Below, piece after piece: positions 1 through 8,587 of a stretch of DNA of 64,000 nt. This DNA comes from Hydrogenophaga sp. (GTDB lineage Bacteria > Pseudomonadota > Gammaproteobacteria > Burkholderiales > Burkholderiaceae_C). The DNA lies in the NCBI RefSeq assembly GCF_011772445.1, contig NZ_WVZN01000027.1, forward strand, positions 1-64,000, read 5' to 3'. The first letter of the stretch is position 1, and every line of letters begins with the position of its first letter. Under the pieces are notes generated by a model. It was given only the letters and a program-made list of their open reading frames with translations. It was not told where the DNA came from and made no database searches. Both the position numbers and the translations under genes were made by a program.

Positions 1-127
1 CTCTGTATGCCGCTTTGTGTTCGGCATGGGGTGAACTGTAAAGATTGCGGCCAGGGGAATAAATAACCGCCGCAGCAATGGAAAGTTGCCGATCGGGAAA
101 CAATCCGGGTCCGCTAAGCTGCGCCGC

Positions 128-316
128 ATGCGCCGCGACCCCGATGCCCTGTTCAAGACCGTGCTCCAGGTGGTCGCCATCCTGGGCCTCATGGGGCTGA
201 TGGCCATGGTCTTCCACAAGGCCTTCGCCGACGTTTCCGTGCTGTGGCAGCAGCATTCCGGCGCGGCCTTCTGGTCCGAGCTGGCCCGCTACGTCTTCAA
301 GAACCTCGCCGGCTAA
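128..316 (+). CDS. small single-pass membrane protein, unknown function
   Basis: A 62-residue protein with a basic N-terminus (MRRDPDALFK) followed by one hydrophobic segment at about residues 9-33, so probably an inner-membrane protein with a short periplasmic or cytoplasmic tail. An in-frame TTG at 86 would add 14 residues. The ATG at 128 was preferred because the extra residues are polar and lack a clear Shine-Dalgarno. No family was recognised. The gene stands alone, followed convergently by an ArsR-type regulator 30 bases on. Bases 1-127 hold nothing else that can be supported. Confidence 0.55.
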   Translation: MRRDPDALFKTVLQVVAILGLMGLMAMVFHKAFADVSVLWQQHSGAAFWSELARYVFKNLAG

Positions 317-346
317 GGGCGCGCCGGGCCTGGGCTGAGCGCGGCG

Positions 347-1042
347 TCAGTCCGCTGCGATGTCCCGCAGCCGGGGCAGCAACTGCGTCTGCCCGCGTGG
401 CGTGAGCGCGAGCGCGCGTCCGTCGCCCCGGCGCAGCCAGTCCTGCTCGATGAAGTGCCCCAGCACCTGCTCGGCCAGTTCGCCTGCCAGGTGGTCCACG
501 CCCTCGGACCAGTCGTGGCAGGCATAGGCGTAGCGGCGCCGGCGGCCCGAGGGGGCAGGCGCCGTGAAACCGAATGCCCGCAACGCGCCGTGCCCGGCGG
601 GCGTGAGCGCCAGACCCTCGGGCACGGCGTCGAAGGCGCCCTGGCGCACCAGGCCCGAGAACAGCGCCACGCCCAGTTCGCCCGCCAGGTGCCGGTAGCA
701 GCAGCGAGCGAACTTCAAGCGCGCGCGCGCCGGGTGCCGCCAGGCGGGGCTGGTGGCGTCGCGCTCCGACACGGTGGCCAGCGATTCCAGCAGGCGCCCC
801 ACCGACTCGTCAGCCAGCGCGTAGTAGCGGTGCCGACCGCGCGGCTCCACGCGGATCAGCCGGCCGTCGAGCAGCTTGCCCAGGTGCCCGCTCGCGGTGG
901 CGGCCGACACGTCCGCGACGGCCGCCAGGTCGGAGGCGCTGGCCTTGCGCCCGCCCAGCAGGTGAAGGAGCATGCGCGAGCGCGACGGGTCGGCCAGCAG
1001 ACTGGCCACGGCGGCGACGGTGGGTTCGAACGGGGCGTGCAT
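347..1042 (-). CDS. ArsR-family winged-helix transcriptional regulator
   Basis: A 231-residue regulator. Residues 1-75 form an ArsR-type winged helix with the pattern LADPSRSRMLLHLL, then SAATASGHLGKLL as the recognition helix and RGRHRYYAL as the wing. The remainder is a longer C-terminal domain with its own tail, as in the larger ArsR-like regulators that do not bind metal. There is no cysteine pair of the arsenic-sensing kind. The start ATG at 1042 lies 10 bases after the stop of the upstream NIPSNAP gene, so the two genes form one operon. The ligand is unknown; the neighbouring NIPSNAP protein is its likely target or partner gene. Confidence 0.85.
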   Translation of the reverse strand: MHAPFEPTVAAVASLLADPSRSRMLLHLLGGRKASASDLAAVADVSAATASGHLGKLLDGRLIRVEPRGRHRYYALADESVGRLLESLATVSERDATSPAWRHPARARLKFARCCYRHLAGELGVALFSGLVRQGAFDAVPEGLALTPAGHGALRAFGFTAPAPSGRRRRYAYACHDWSEGVDHLAGELAEQVLGHFIEQDWLRRGDGRALALTPRGQTQLLPRLRDIAAD

Positions 1043-1052
1043 GGGACGTCCA

Positions 1053-1391
1053 TCATGGCACCGCGTGCCGCTCCCGCGCGAAGGTGCCCGGCACGCTGGC
1101 CAGCCAGGTGCGCTCCTCGCGCAGGATGAAGCGCTGCGTGCGCGCGCGCTCGAAGTTGGCGCGACCGGCCTCGTCGGCGCGCAGGCGGGCGCGGTAGCGT
1201 TCGTAGGCGGCAAGGTCGTCGAAGCCGATCAGGCCCCAGGCGATGTCGTTGGTGCCCTCGCTCGGCACGAAGTAGCCGATGAGGTGGCCCCCGCAGCGCG
1301 GAATGATCTCGCCCCAGTGGGCCGCGTACTCGGCGAAGGCGGGGATCTGGAAGGGGTCGAGCTGGTAGCGGATGAAGCAGACGGTGTTCAC
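1053..1391 (-). CDS. NIPSNAP family protein
   Basis: A 112-residue protein starting [13 protein letters not shown]. It shows the ferredoxin-like NIPSNAP pattern: an initial strand, [17 protein letters not shown], a [19 protein letters not shown] strand pair, and a basic tail with an [18 protein letters not shown] element. Family length is usually 100-115 residues, so it looks complete. The biochemical role of bacterial NIPSNAP proteins is not settled. It is the first gene of a two-gene unit with the ArsR-type regulator downstream. Confidence 0.85.
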   Translation of the reverse strand: MNTVCFIRYQLDPFQIPAFAEYAAHWGEIIPRCGGHLIGYFVPSEGTNDIAWGLIGFDDLAAYERYRARLRADEAGRANFERARTQRFILREERTWLASVPGTFARERHAVP

Positions 1392-1463
1392 GGGTTCTCC
1401 TGTGTTGACAGGGCCACTGTGGCGCCGATCGGGTGCTCGATGCTTCGGTGTGCGTCGAAACGT

Positions 1464-2210
1464 TCAGTGCCGCTGGCCGCGCAGCAGCCAGCGCCCGGCC
1501 AAGGCCAGCAGCGCGTGGCCCGTGAGCCCGATCAGGCTCAGCAGCACCAGGCAGGCGAAGAGTTCGCTGGCGCGGTAGGCGCGCGAGGCGATCAGGATGG
1601 CCAGGCCCAGGCCGTCCTGCGAGGCCAGCATCTCGCCGAGGGTGCTCACGATGAGCGCCACGGTGAGCGACAGCCGCAGGCCGGCCAGGATGTCCGGCAC
1701 CGCGTTTGGTAGGCCCATCTTCCACAGGAAGGCCGCGCGCGACAGGCGCAGGCAGCGCGCCACGTCGAGGAGGCGCGGCTCGACGGCAGCAACGCCGTGC
1801 ACCGTGGCCAGCAGCGTGGGCCAGAGCGAGCCGAAGGCGACGACGGACAGCACCATGGCCGGCGACAGGCCGTAGAGGGCGATGGCCAGCGGCATGACGG
1901 CCGACGCCGGCAGCGGGCGCAGAAACTCCAGCGTGGGTTGCACCCAGGGGCGCAGCGTGGCCGAGCTGGCGATGGTGGCCCCCAGCGTGATGCCCGCCAC
2001 GGCGGCCAGCAACCAGCCCTGCAGCATGCGCCCGATGGTGGCCAGGCTGGCCTGCAGCAGCTCGCCGCGCAGTCCCTCGGCCAGGCTGGCCGCCGTGGCT
2101 GGTGGCGTGGGCAGAAAGGCGGGGCTGAACCACCCCGTGAGGCTGGCGGCCCACCACAGCGCGATGAGCGCGACGAGCAGGGCCAGGGAGGCCGGCCAGG
2201 CGCTCTTCAC
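1464..2210 (-). CDS. ABC transporter permease (second permease of the pair)
   Basis: A 248-residue inner-membrane permease of the SsuC/TauC/ThiX type. It begins with GTG at 2210, overlapping the stop of the upstream permease by 4 bases (GTGA). Several membrane helices are visible. The cytoplasmic coupling loop reads LLDVARCLRLSRAAFLWKM, the EAA-loop equivalent that contacts the ATPase. It is the last gene of an importer operon running from the binding-protein gene at 4735. Two different permeases imply a heterodimeric channel. The substrate cannot be read from sequence; the fold family carries sulfonates, nitrate-like anions and vitamin precursors. Confidence 0.88.
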   Translation of the reverse strand: MKSAWPASLALLVALIALWWAASLTGWFSPAFLPTPPATAASLAEGLRGELLQASLATIGRMLQGWLLAAVAGITLGATIASSATLRPWVQPTLEFLRPLPASAVMPLAIALYGLSPAMVLSVVAFGSLWPTLLATVHGVAAVEPRLLDVARCLRLSRAAFLWKMGLPNAVPDILAGLRLSLTVALIVSTLGEMLASQDGLGLAILIASRAYRASELFACLVLLSLIGLTGHALLALAGRWLLRGQRH

Positions 2211-2992
2211 GCGACGACTCCCATGCGCCGGTCGATCGCGCGCTGCAGGCGCAGCATGGTGGCGTTGAGCAACACACCGATCACGCCGATCCAGGCCAGC
2301 CAGCCGATCATCATGGCCGGCGCCAGGCTTTGCTGCGCCAGCAGCATGGCGTGGCCCATGCCGTGCGGGTTGCCAGCGAGTTCGACCGTGACGGCGATCA
2401 CCAGCGCGAACCCCATGCCCAGGCGCAGGGCCGTGAACACGCGCGGCGCGATGGCGGGCAGCACGATCTTTCGGATGCGCTGCGCCGTGGACAGCCCCAG
2501 CAGCCGGCCGAGTTCGAGCAGTTGGGGGTCCACCCGCCGCACGGCCGCCTGGATCAGCAGCAGCTGGGGCCAGAAGGTGCCGACGGCCACCAGGCTGGAT
2601 TCCAGGCCGGTACCGAAGCCGAACAGCAGCATGGCCAGCGGCAACAGCGCCACGGACGGCAGCGGCCGCAGCAGCTCGATGCTGAGGAACGTGGCGCGCG
2701 AGGCGCGCGCCGACAGACCGAGCGACAGGCCGGCCAGCGTGCCCAGCCCCGCGCCGAGCGACAGGCCCAGCGCGGCGGCGCCCAGGGTGAAGCCGGTGGC
2801 GGGCCAGAGCGAGCCGTCCAGCGCCGCCTGCGCCAGCGCGCTCAGCGCGGCGCTGGGTGGCGCCAGCACCTCGCTGCCCAGCGCCTGCGCGCGCCGGGCG
2901 GCGGCTTCGAACAGGCCCAGCAGCAGCAAGGGAAAGGCCGTGGCGCGCAGCGTGCGCCACAGCCGCCCCCGGGAACCGCCCGCTTCAGGCAT
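2207..2992 (-). CDS. ABC transporter permease (first permease of the pair)
   Basis: A 261-residue inner-membrane permease, a paralogue of the gene that overlaps its 3' end. The core carries LLRPLPSVALLPLAMLLFG and the coupling-loop pattern LLELGRLLGLSTAQRIRK, typical of binding-protein-dependent importers of the SsuC/TauC class. Its start overlaps the ATPase gene by 8 bases, so translation is coupled. It probably pairs with the downstream permease to form the membrane channel of one importer. Confidence 0.88.
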   Translation of the reverse strand: MPEAGGSRGRLWRTLRATAFPLLLLGLFEAAARRAQALGSEVLAPPSAALSALAQAALDGSLWPATGFTLGAAALGLSLGAGLGTLAGLSLGLSARASRATFLSIELLRPLPSVALLPLAMLLFGFGTGLESSLVAVGTFWPQLLLIQAAVRRVDPQLLELGRLLGLSTAQRIRKIVLPAIAPRVFTALRLGMGFALVIAVTVELAGNPHGMGHAMLLAQQSLAPAMMIGWLAWIGVIGVLLNATMLRLQRAIDRRMGVVA

Positions 2993-3791
2993 GGCCTCGC
3001 TCGATGTGGTCGAACAGCTCGCGGCGCAGCCGCAGGAAGGTCGGGTCCTCGCGGGTGGCCAACTGGTGGCGGGGCCGATCGATCGGCACTTCGATGGCGT
3101 GCGCCAGGCTGGGGCGGTCCGGGCCGGGGTGGGTCCGCATCGCGATCACCCGGTCGCCGAGGTAGATCGCTTCCTCCAGGTCGTGCGTCACGAACAGGAC
3201 GGTGAGGCCTTGCTCGCGCGCCAGGCGGGCCAGTTCGTCCTGCAGGCCCTGCCGCGTGATCGCGTCCAGGGCGCCGAAGGGCTCGTCCATCAGCATGAGC
3301 GTGGGCCGCTGCGCCAGGCAGCGCGCGATCTGCGCGCGCTGCTGCATGCCGCCCGACAACTGCGCTGGGAAGTGCTGGCCATGCGCCTGCAGGCCCACCT
3401 TGCGCAACGCGTCGGCGATGCGGCCGGGCCACTCGCCACGCGGCGTACCGGCGGCTTCCAGCGCCAGCGCCACGTTGCCGTCGACGGTGCGCCACGGCAG
3501 CAGCGCGCGGCCGTAGTCCTGGAACACCATCGCCGTTTCGCGGGAGGGCTCGGTGATCAGGCGGCCGTTGCGGTGCACCTCGCCTTCGTCGGGGCGCAGC
3601 AGCCCGGCGGCCGCGCGCAGCAGCGTGGTCTTGCCGCAGCCGCTGGGGCCGACGATGCAGACGAACTCGCCGCGCGCGACGTCCAGTCGGGCGAGCGAGA
3701 CGACATCCTTGCCGCCGAGGCGGATCGCCACGCGGTCGAACCGGAGAAAGGCCTGGGTCGGTGGACCCGCGACGGGGCCGTGGGCGCTCAC
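2985..3791 (-). CDS. ABC transporter ATP-binding protein
   Basis: A 268-residue nucleotide-binding subunit of the SsuB/TauB type. Visible elements are Walker A (GPSGCGKTT), the Q-loop (MVFQDYGRALLPWRT), the signature LSGGMQQRAQIARCL, Walker B (LMLMDEPFGALD) and the switch histidine in FVTHDLEEAIYLGDR. The GTG start at 3791 overlaps the stop of the binding-protein gene by 4 bases. It powers the importer formed with the two permeases downstream. Confidence 0.92.
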   Translation of the reverse strand: MSAHGPVAGPPTQAFLRFDRVAIRLGGKDVVSLARLDVARGEFVCIVGPSGCGKTTLLRAAAGLLRPDEGEVHRNGRLITEPSRETAMVFQDYGRALLPWRTVDGNVALALEAAGTPRGEWPGRIADALRKVGLQAHGQHFPAQLSGGMQQRAQIARCLAQRPTLMLMDEPFGALDAITRQGLQDELARLAREQGLTVLFVTHDLEEAIYLGDRVIAMRTHPGPDRPSLAHAIEVPIDRPRHQLATREDPTFLRLRRELFDHIERGHA

Positions 3792-4735
3792 CGGACGATG
3801 AGGCGGTCGAGGTCGGGCACAGCATTCAGCATCTTCTGCTCCCGCATCATGTCGACCCAATAGGCCAACTGTTCCTTGTCGATGCTCGCATTCGGCCGAA
3901 CGATGGGGATGTTGTTCAGCACCTCCAGGGGCAGTTTGAGGTACTGCGCCAGAGCCGCGCGAACACGGGCGTCGTTCTGTGGCTGCCGAACGAAGCGGAC
4001 GCCCTCTTGCACCGCTTCGCGAAAGGCGCGCACCGCCTCGGGGTTCTGTCGCACCCAGTCGCGGTGCGCGGCGTGCAGAACGGTGGGCCGGTTGTCGGGC
4101 AGGAAGGTGAGGTAGTAGGACACGACCTGGCCGATGTTGGCGTTGATGATGCGGGCCATCATGGGCTCGCCGGTCAGCACCGCGTCGATGGAGCCGCCGC
4201 GCAGCAGATCGGCGTGCAAGGGGAAGGCCGCCTCGACGAACCGGACCTGCCGGTGGTCCACGCCCTGCTGCTTGAGCCAGGCCCGGAACGTGATGTGCAG
4301 GAAGGCGTCCAGACCCGGCACGCCGATCTTCTTGCCCACACAGTCCGCGGCCGTGCGTATGCCCGAGCCGGCGCCGGCCACCAGCCCGGCGTGGGTGATC
4401 TCCTTGGCGGTGACGGCGCCGCCCGAGACCACCACCAGGTCCAGGCCGCCGTTCACGGCCTGCAGGAAGACCGAGGCGGTGGGCCCGCCGATGTGCAGTG
4501 AACCCGATTGCAGTGCGGCCGGAATCGTGGGGTTCAGGGGAATCAGCCGCAGCTCGACCTCGAGCTTGCGCTTTCGAAAGAAGCCCTCGCTGGCGGCGAC
4601 AAAGACCGAGGCGAAGTCGGTGACGCCGGTGTAGCCGAAGACGATGGGGGCGGCCGACAGGGCGGCGCGCGGCAGGCCCACGCAGGCCGCTGCGGCACCA
4701 GCACCATGAAGCACTGTGCGTCGTGAGAGGGGCAT
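3788..4735 (-). CDS. ABC transporter substrate-binding protein (NMT1/SsuA-like)
   Basis: A 315-residue periplasmic protein. The ATG at 4735 has an AGGAG ribosome site upstream and begins MPLSRRTVLHGAG, a twin-arginine-like signal peptide cleaved around the ALSAAP region. The mature part follows the NMT1/SsuA plan: a PIVFGYTGVTDFASVFVA opening strand, then GVPGLDAFLHITFRAWL and an RGGSIDAVLTGEPMM hinge region. It leads the four-gene importer operon and defines substrate choice. Candidates are sulfonates, taurine-like compounds or pyrimidine/thiamine precursors. None can be chosen from the sequence. Confidence 0.87.
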   Translation of the reverse strand: MPLSRRTVLHGAGAAAACVGLPRAALSAAPIVFGYTGVTDFASVFVAASEGFFRKRKLEVELRLIPLNPTIPAALQSGSLHIGGPTASVFLQAVNGGLDLVVVSGGAVTAKEITHAGLVAGAGSGIRTAADCVGKKIGVPGLDAFLHITFRAWLKQQGVDHRQVRFVEAAFPLHADLLRGGSIDAVLTGEPMMARIINANIGQVVSYYLTFLPDNRPTVLHAAHRDWVRQNPEAVRAFREAVQEGVRFVRQPQNDARVRAALAQYLKLPLEVLNNIPIVRPNASIDKEQLAYWVDMMREQKMLNAVPDLDRLIVR

Positions 4736-4755
4736 GGTCGAAGGCTCCTGAGGGG

Positions 4756-4846
4756 TCCGACAACGGTCACGCCGGCCACGGCGCTTGTCGGAAGATGCGC
4801 CGCAAGGCGTGGCATTCTGATCCTTTTCGCCGACAAGCGGTTGTCG
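4756..4846. promoter_or_regulatory. repeated CGACAA/TTGTCG half-sites upstream of the ABC importer
   Basis: Two inverted repeats lie just upstream of the binding-protein start at 4735. The first is TCCGACAA (4756-4763) facing TTGTCGGA (4785-4792). The second is CGACAA (4831-4836) facing TTGTCG (4841-4846) across four bases. All four half-sites share CGACAA or its complement, as expected for a multi-site operator. The cognate regulator is unknown. Confidence 0.5.
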
Positions 4847-4972
4847 ATTTCCCGTCCCCTGGGCCGTCGAGTCAGTAGCTGGGCGAGCCAAGCCGGCGAC
4901 CGCACTGTCCTCCGCCCGGGAGGGCGGTGTGATCTCAAGAATTCATCACGTCTTCACTGAAAGGAGTCATCC

Positions 4973-5422
4973 ATGCCCACCGGAACCGTCCGCCTTCACC
5001 GTGTCCTCAAGGCCCCGCCGCAGCGCGTCTTCCGCGCCTTCACCGAGCCCGCCGCCATGTGCCGCTGGCTGCCGCCCTACGGCTTCACGGCCGAAGTGCA
5101 GCAGATGGAGGCGCGCCTGGGCGGCAAGCACCGCATGTCTTTCACCAACTTCGGCACCGGCCAGTCGCACGGCTTCGGCGGCGAGTACCTGGAGTTCGTG
5201 CCCGGTGAGCGCCTGCGCTACACCGACACCTTCGATGACCCGAACCTGCCCGGCACCATCACCGTCACGGTCACGTTCAAGGCAGCGCTCTGCGGCACCG
5301 AACTGAACGTCGTCCAGGAGGGCCTGCCCGAGGCGATCCCCACCGAGATGTGCTACCTGGGCTGGCAGGAATCGCTCGAGCAGTTGGCCAAGCTGGTCGA
5401 GCCCGAGATCCCCAGCGAGTGA
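4973..5422 (+). CDS. SRPBCC (AHSA1-like) family protein
   Basis: A 149-residue START/Bet v1-fold protein. The ATG is preceded by AAAGGAG. The family opening RVLKAPPQRVFRAFTEP is followed by a WLPPYGF turn, the LGGKHRMSFTNF strand, a FVPGERLRYTDTF strand and the C-terminal helix with GWQESLEQLAKLVEPE. Length and pattern match the activator-of-Hsp90-like SRPBCC group, which binds hydrophobic ligands; the actual ligand is unknown. It is transcribed away from the ABC importer operon and converges on an SDR gene. Confidence 0.88.
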   Translation: MPTGTVRLHRVLKAPPQRVFRAFTEPAAMCRWLPPYGFTAEVQQMEARLGGKHRMSFTNFGTGQSHGFGGEYLEFVPGERLRYTDTFDDPNLPGTITVTVTFKAALCGTELNVVQEGLPEAIPTEMCYLGWQESLEQLAKLVEPEIPSE

Positions 5423-5443
5423 GGCCCGGGCGCGGGCGGCGGT

Positions 5444-6205
5444 TCACAGGAACATGCCGCCCGACACCTCGATGCGCTGCGCGTTGATCCAGCGGTTCTG
5501 CGGCAGCAGCAGCGTGGAGATGGCATCGCCGATGTCGTCGGGCTGGCCCACGCGGCCCAGCGCCGTCTGCGCGGCAATGAAGTCGTTCACGGCCTGGTTG
5601 TCGCGCACCGTGCCGCCGCCGAAGTCGGTCTCGATCGCGCCCGGCGCCACCACGTTCACCGCGATGCCGCGCGGCCCCAGTTCCTTGGCCAGGTAGCGCG
5701 TCAGCACCTCGACGCCGCCCTTCATGGCCGCGTAGGCCGCGTAGCCCGGCAGCGCGAAGCGCGCCAGCCCGGTGGAGATGTTCACGATGCGCCCGCCATC
5801 GGCGATCAGCGGCAGCAGCGTCTGCGTGAGGAAGAACGTGCCCTTGAGGTGGACGTTCATCAGCTCGTCGAACTGCGCCTCGGTGGTCTCGGCGAAGGGC
5901 ACGTGGACACCGATGCCGGCGTTGTTCACCAGGTAATCGAAACGCTCGCGCTGCCACGTGGCGCGCAGGTGTTCCTGCACGGCCTGCGCGAAGGCGGGGA
6001 AGGTGCGGCTGTCGCCCACGTCCAGCGGCAAGGCCACGGCGCGCGCGCCCAGGCGATGGACCTCCGCCACCACCGCTTGCGCTTCGTCCGCGCGGCTGCG
6101 GTAGGTGAGGAGCACGTCCACGCCGCGCGCGGCGAGCTTGAGGGCGGTGTTGCGGCCCAGGCCGCGGCTGGCGCCCGTGACCAGGGCAATGGGGTTCGTG
6201 TTCAT
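5444..6205 (-). CDS. SDR family NAD(P)-dependent oxidoreductase
   Basis: A 253-residue classical short-chain dehydrogenase/reductase. The dinucleotide motif TGASRGLG is at residues 10-17, NNAG at 94-97, and the catalytic set is Ser144, Tyr158 and Lys162 in the YAAMK pattern. The C-terminal GQPDDIGDAISTLLL followed by an SGGMFL ending is typical. It is cytosolic and should oxidise or reduce a small carbonyl/alcohol, substrate unknown. It is divergent from the LysR regulator at 6320, which is the likely controller. Confidence 0.92.
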   Translation of the reverse strand: MNTNPIALVTGASRGLGRNTALKLAARGVDVLLTYRSRADEAQAVVAEVHRLGARAVALPLDVGDSRTFPAFAQAVQEHLRATWQRERFDYLVNNAGIGVHVPFAETTEAQFDELMNVHLKGTFFLTQTLLPLIADGGRIVNISTGLARFALPGYAAYAAMKGGVEVLTRYLAKELGPRGIAVNVVAPGAIETDFGGGTVRDNQAVNDFIAAQTALGRVGQPDDIGDAISTLLLPQNRWINAQRIEVSGGMFL

Positions 6206-6243
6206 GGAGGTTCCTGAGCAGAAGTGGAGGGTGAAGGCAGCCT

Positions 6244-6256
6244 ATTGATCGACAAT
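6244..6256. promoter_or_regulatory. possible LysR-type operator
   Basis: The short inverted repeat ATTG-N5-CAAT lies in the 114-base region between the divergent SDR and LysR genes. LysR regulators often bind short interrupted palindromes in such positions. The match is weak and could be chance. Confidence 0.25.
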
Positions 6257-6319
6257 CAGCAGATAAATCACCAGAATCCAGTCAATCTGTTCGTCATTTC
6301 CGAACAAAGGAAACCCCCA

Positions 6320-7240
6320 ATGAACACCCTGGACGCCATGCACGTCTTCGCCCGCGTGGCCGAGCTGGGCAGCTTCACGCAGGCGGCCAACAGCCTGGGC
6401 CTGCCCAAGGCCAGCGTGTCGGGCGCCGTGCAGCAACTGGAGGCCATGGTGGGCACGCGGCTGCTGCAACGCACCACTCGCCGCGTGAGCGTCACGCAGG
6501 ACGGCCAGGTCTTCCACGAGCGCTGCCGCGACCTGCTGGACGACGTGGAGGACCTGCGCACCCTGTTCCAGCCCGAGGGCGCCGTGCTCAGGGGACGGCT
6601 GCGAGTGGACATGCCGATCGGCGTGGCGCGCCACCTGGTGCTGCCGCGCCTGCCGGACTTCCTGGCCGCGCACCCGCAACTCGACCTCGAGCTGAGCAGC
6701 ACCGACCGCCGCGTCGACCTGGTGCGCGAGGGCTTCGACTGCGTGCTGCGCATCGGACCGCTGGGCGATTCCAGCCTGGTGGCGCGGCCCATCGGCGGCT
6801 GCGAACTCGTGAACGTCGCCAGCCCCGCCTACGTGCGCGCCCACGGCAAGCCCACGCGGCTGGAGCAGCTCGCCGGGCACCGGCTGGTGCACTACGTCAC
6901 CACGCTGGGCGCGCGCTCGCCGGGTTTCGAATACGTCGACGATGCCGGCCACACGCAGTTCCTGCCCATGGCCGGCGCGCTCACCGTGGACAACTCCGAG
7001 GCCTACATGGGCGCCTGTCTCGCGGGCTTGGGCATCGTTCAGGTGCCGCGCTGGGGTGTGGCCGAGCGGCTGCGCGCGGGCGAGCTGGTGGAACTGCTGC
7101 CGCGCCACAAGGCCGCGCCCATGCCGGTGAACCTGCTGTACGCGCACCGGCGCCACCTGCCGCGGCGCGCGCAGGTGTTCATGCAATGGCTGGCCGAGGT
7201 GGTGCGGCCGATGACGGTGCCGCTGGCGCGCGGGCGCTGA
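6320..7240 (+). CDS. LysR-family transcriptional regulator
   Basis: A 306-residue regulator. The ATG at 6320 follows AAAGGAAA and opens MNTLDAMHVFARVAELGSF. The N-terminal helix-turn-helix continues AANSLGLPKASVSGAVQQLE and RLLQRTTRRVSVTQDG. The effector domain begins around residue 90 (RLRVDMPIGVARHLVLPRL). This matches the large CrgA/DsdC-like branch that often controls a divergent oxidoreductase. In-frame codons back to 6224 were rejected because the added residues do not resemble a LysR N-terminus. The SDR at 6205 is the probable target. Confidence 0.92.
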   Translation: MNTLDAMHVFARVAELGSFTQAANSLGLPKASVSGAVQQLEAMVGTRLLQRTTRRVSVTQDGQVFHERCRDLLDDVEDLRTLFQPEGAVLRGRLRVDMPIGVARHLVLPRLPDFLAAHPQLDLELSSTDRRVDLVREGFDCVLRIGPLGDSSLVARPIGGCELVNVASPAYVRAHGKPTRLEQLAGHRLVHYVTTLGARSPGFEYVDDAGHTQFLPMAGALTVDNSEAYMGACLAGLGIVQVPRWGVAERLRAGELVELLPRHKAAPMPVNLLYAHRRHLPRRAQVFMQWLAEVVRPMTVPLARGR

Positions 7241-7245
7241 GGGCG

Positions 7246-8145
7246 TCAGCCCTGGGGGAACAGCAGCGAGCGGTGCGTGGCCGCGCCCGCCATGGCGCCG
7301 TCGCCCACCGCCAGGGCTACATTGCCGGCCGCGCGCGCCAGGTCGCCGCAGGCGAACACGCCGGGCACGGTGGTGGCCTTCATGGCGTCGGTGCGCACGA
7401 ACTCGCCCATGGGGCTTTGTTCCATCGCGCAGCCCAGTTGCGCGGCGATCGGCGTGGCCGGACGCGTCCAGCTCATCGTGAACAGGCCGTCCATGGGCAG
7501 GCGGCGGCCGTCGTCCAGCTCCACCGTGGCGTGCTCCACGAGGCGGCGCACGGGCGTGCGCTCGATGGCCACGCCTCGTGCGTTCAGTTCGCGCCCTTGC
7601 TCCTCGCTGGGCGTGAAGGCCTCGTCCAGGAACAGCGTCACCTGGCCCCAGTCGGGCAGCATCAGGGCGTGGTGCATGGCGAGCTCGCTGCGCGCGAGCA
7701 CGCCGATGCGTCCCTGCTGCAGCTCGTAGCCGTGGCAGTAGGGGCAGTGGAAGACGGCGCGGCCCCAGCGCTCGGCCAGGCCGTCGATCGGCGGCAGCTG
7801 GTCCTCCACACCGGTGGCCAGCACCAGGCGCGCCGCGCTCAGTGTGTCGCCGCTGCTGGTGCGCAGCTCGAAACCCTTGCCGGTGCGCGCCGCGTTCGTC
7901 ACGCTGGCGTCGACCCAGCGCACCGTGGGGTAGGCGCGCAACTGCGCCTGCGCCTCGGCGGCGATGTCCTGCGGCGGGCGGCCGTCCTGCCCCAGGAAGC
8001 CATGCGAATGCGCCGCGAAGCGGTTGCGGCGCTGGCCGGCGTCGATGACCAGCAGGCGGCGGCGCGCGCGCGCCAGTTGCAGCCCGGCGGACACGCCGGC
8101 GTAGCTGCCGCCCACGATGGCGGCGTCGAAGGCTTCAGTGTTCAT
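7246..8145 (-). CDS. NAD(P)/FAD-dependent oxidoreductase, thioredoxin-reductase-like
   Basis: A 299-residue flavoprotein. The FAD-binding GGSYAG motif is at residues 12-17, a redox-active CPYC pair at Cys134 and Cys137, and the C-terminal FAD motif reads TTVPGVFACGDLARA. The sequence resembles the short thioredoxin-reductase-like enzymes found beside Rrf2 regulators more than bona fide TrxB, and no thioredoxin gene is adjacent. It lies 3' of the Rrf2 gene with an 11-base overlap, so the two are co-translated. Its physiological electron acceptor is unknown. Confidence 0.88.
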   Translation of the reverse strand: MNTEAFDAAIVGGSYAGVSAGLQLARARRRLLVIDAGQRRNRFAAHSHGFLGQDGRPPQDIAAEAQAQLRAYPTVRWVDASVTNAARTGKGFELRTSSGDTLSAARLVLATGVEDQLPPIDGLAERWGRAVFHCPYCHGYELQQGRIGVLARSELAMHHALMLPDWGQVTLFLDEAFTPSEEQGRELNARGVAIERTPVRRLVEHATVELDDGRRLPMDGLFTMSWTRPATPIAAQLGCAMEQSPMGEFVRTDAMKATTVPGVFACGDLARAAGNVALAVGDGAMAGAATHRSLLFPQG

Positions 8146-8587
8146 GGAAGTGCTCCCGGTGGGGGTGGGCGCGAAAGCGCCGGTCGAAGTCGGCCGCGAG
8201 GTCGGCCAGGGTGATAGCCGCGAGGCGCTGGTCGATCAGCGCGCGCGCGGCGGCGAGGGTGTCGTCCAGCGCGGCGTTCACCGCCTGCTCCACCAGGCAG
8301 GCCGGGTTCTCGCTGCGGTGGCCCATGGCGAACACCGTGGGCGCGCCCACGGCCTCGTACACATCGCGCAGCGTCACGCGGCGCAGGTCGACGGCGATGG
8401 CCCAGCCGCCACCGTGGCCCTTGCCGGCCACGACGAAGCCCGCGTCGCGCAGGCCCGCGAGCGTCTTGCGCACCACCACGGGGTTGGTGCCGAGCATGCG
8501 CGCCAGTTCATCGGAGGTCATGGGGCGTCCGCTGTGCGCCATGTGCAGCAGCACGTGCAGGACAGAGGAGAGCTTGCTGTCTTTCAT
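8135..8587 (-). CDS. Rrf2-family transcriptional regulator
   Basis: A 150-residue regulator. The N-terminal winged helix shows MKDSKLSSVLHVLLHMA, MTSDELARMLGTNPVVVRKTLAGLRDAGFV and the wing GKGHGGGWAI. Only one cysteine (NPACLVEQ) is present, so the three-cysteine iron-sulfur site of IscR and NsrR is missing. That places it with the YwnA-like, cluster-free Rrf2 proteins. Its own start codon lies inside a perfect 9-base inverted repeat, which suggests tight autoregulation. The overlapping flavoprotein gene is its likely regulated partner. Confidence 0.9.
   Translation of the reverse strand: MKDSKLSSVLHVLLHMAHSGRPMTSDELARMLGTNPVVVRKTLAGLRDAGFVVAGKGHGGGWAIAVDLRRVTLRDVYEAVGAPTVFAMGHRSENPACLVEQAVNAALDDTLAAARALIDQRLAAITLADLAADFDRRFRAHPHREHFHEH

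Noticed and set aside
1-127. Riboswitch or RNA gene at the window start
   Set aside because: No stable conserved stem or recognisable RNA motif could be supported in this short stretch.
7246-8145. Calling the flavoprotein trxB
   Set aside because: The redox motif is CPYC rather than the usual CATC, the protein is shorter, and the Rrf2 context points to a TrxB-like paralogue.
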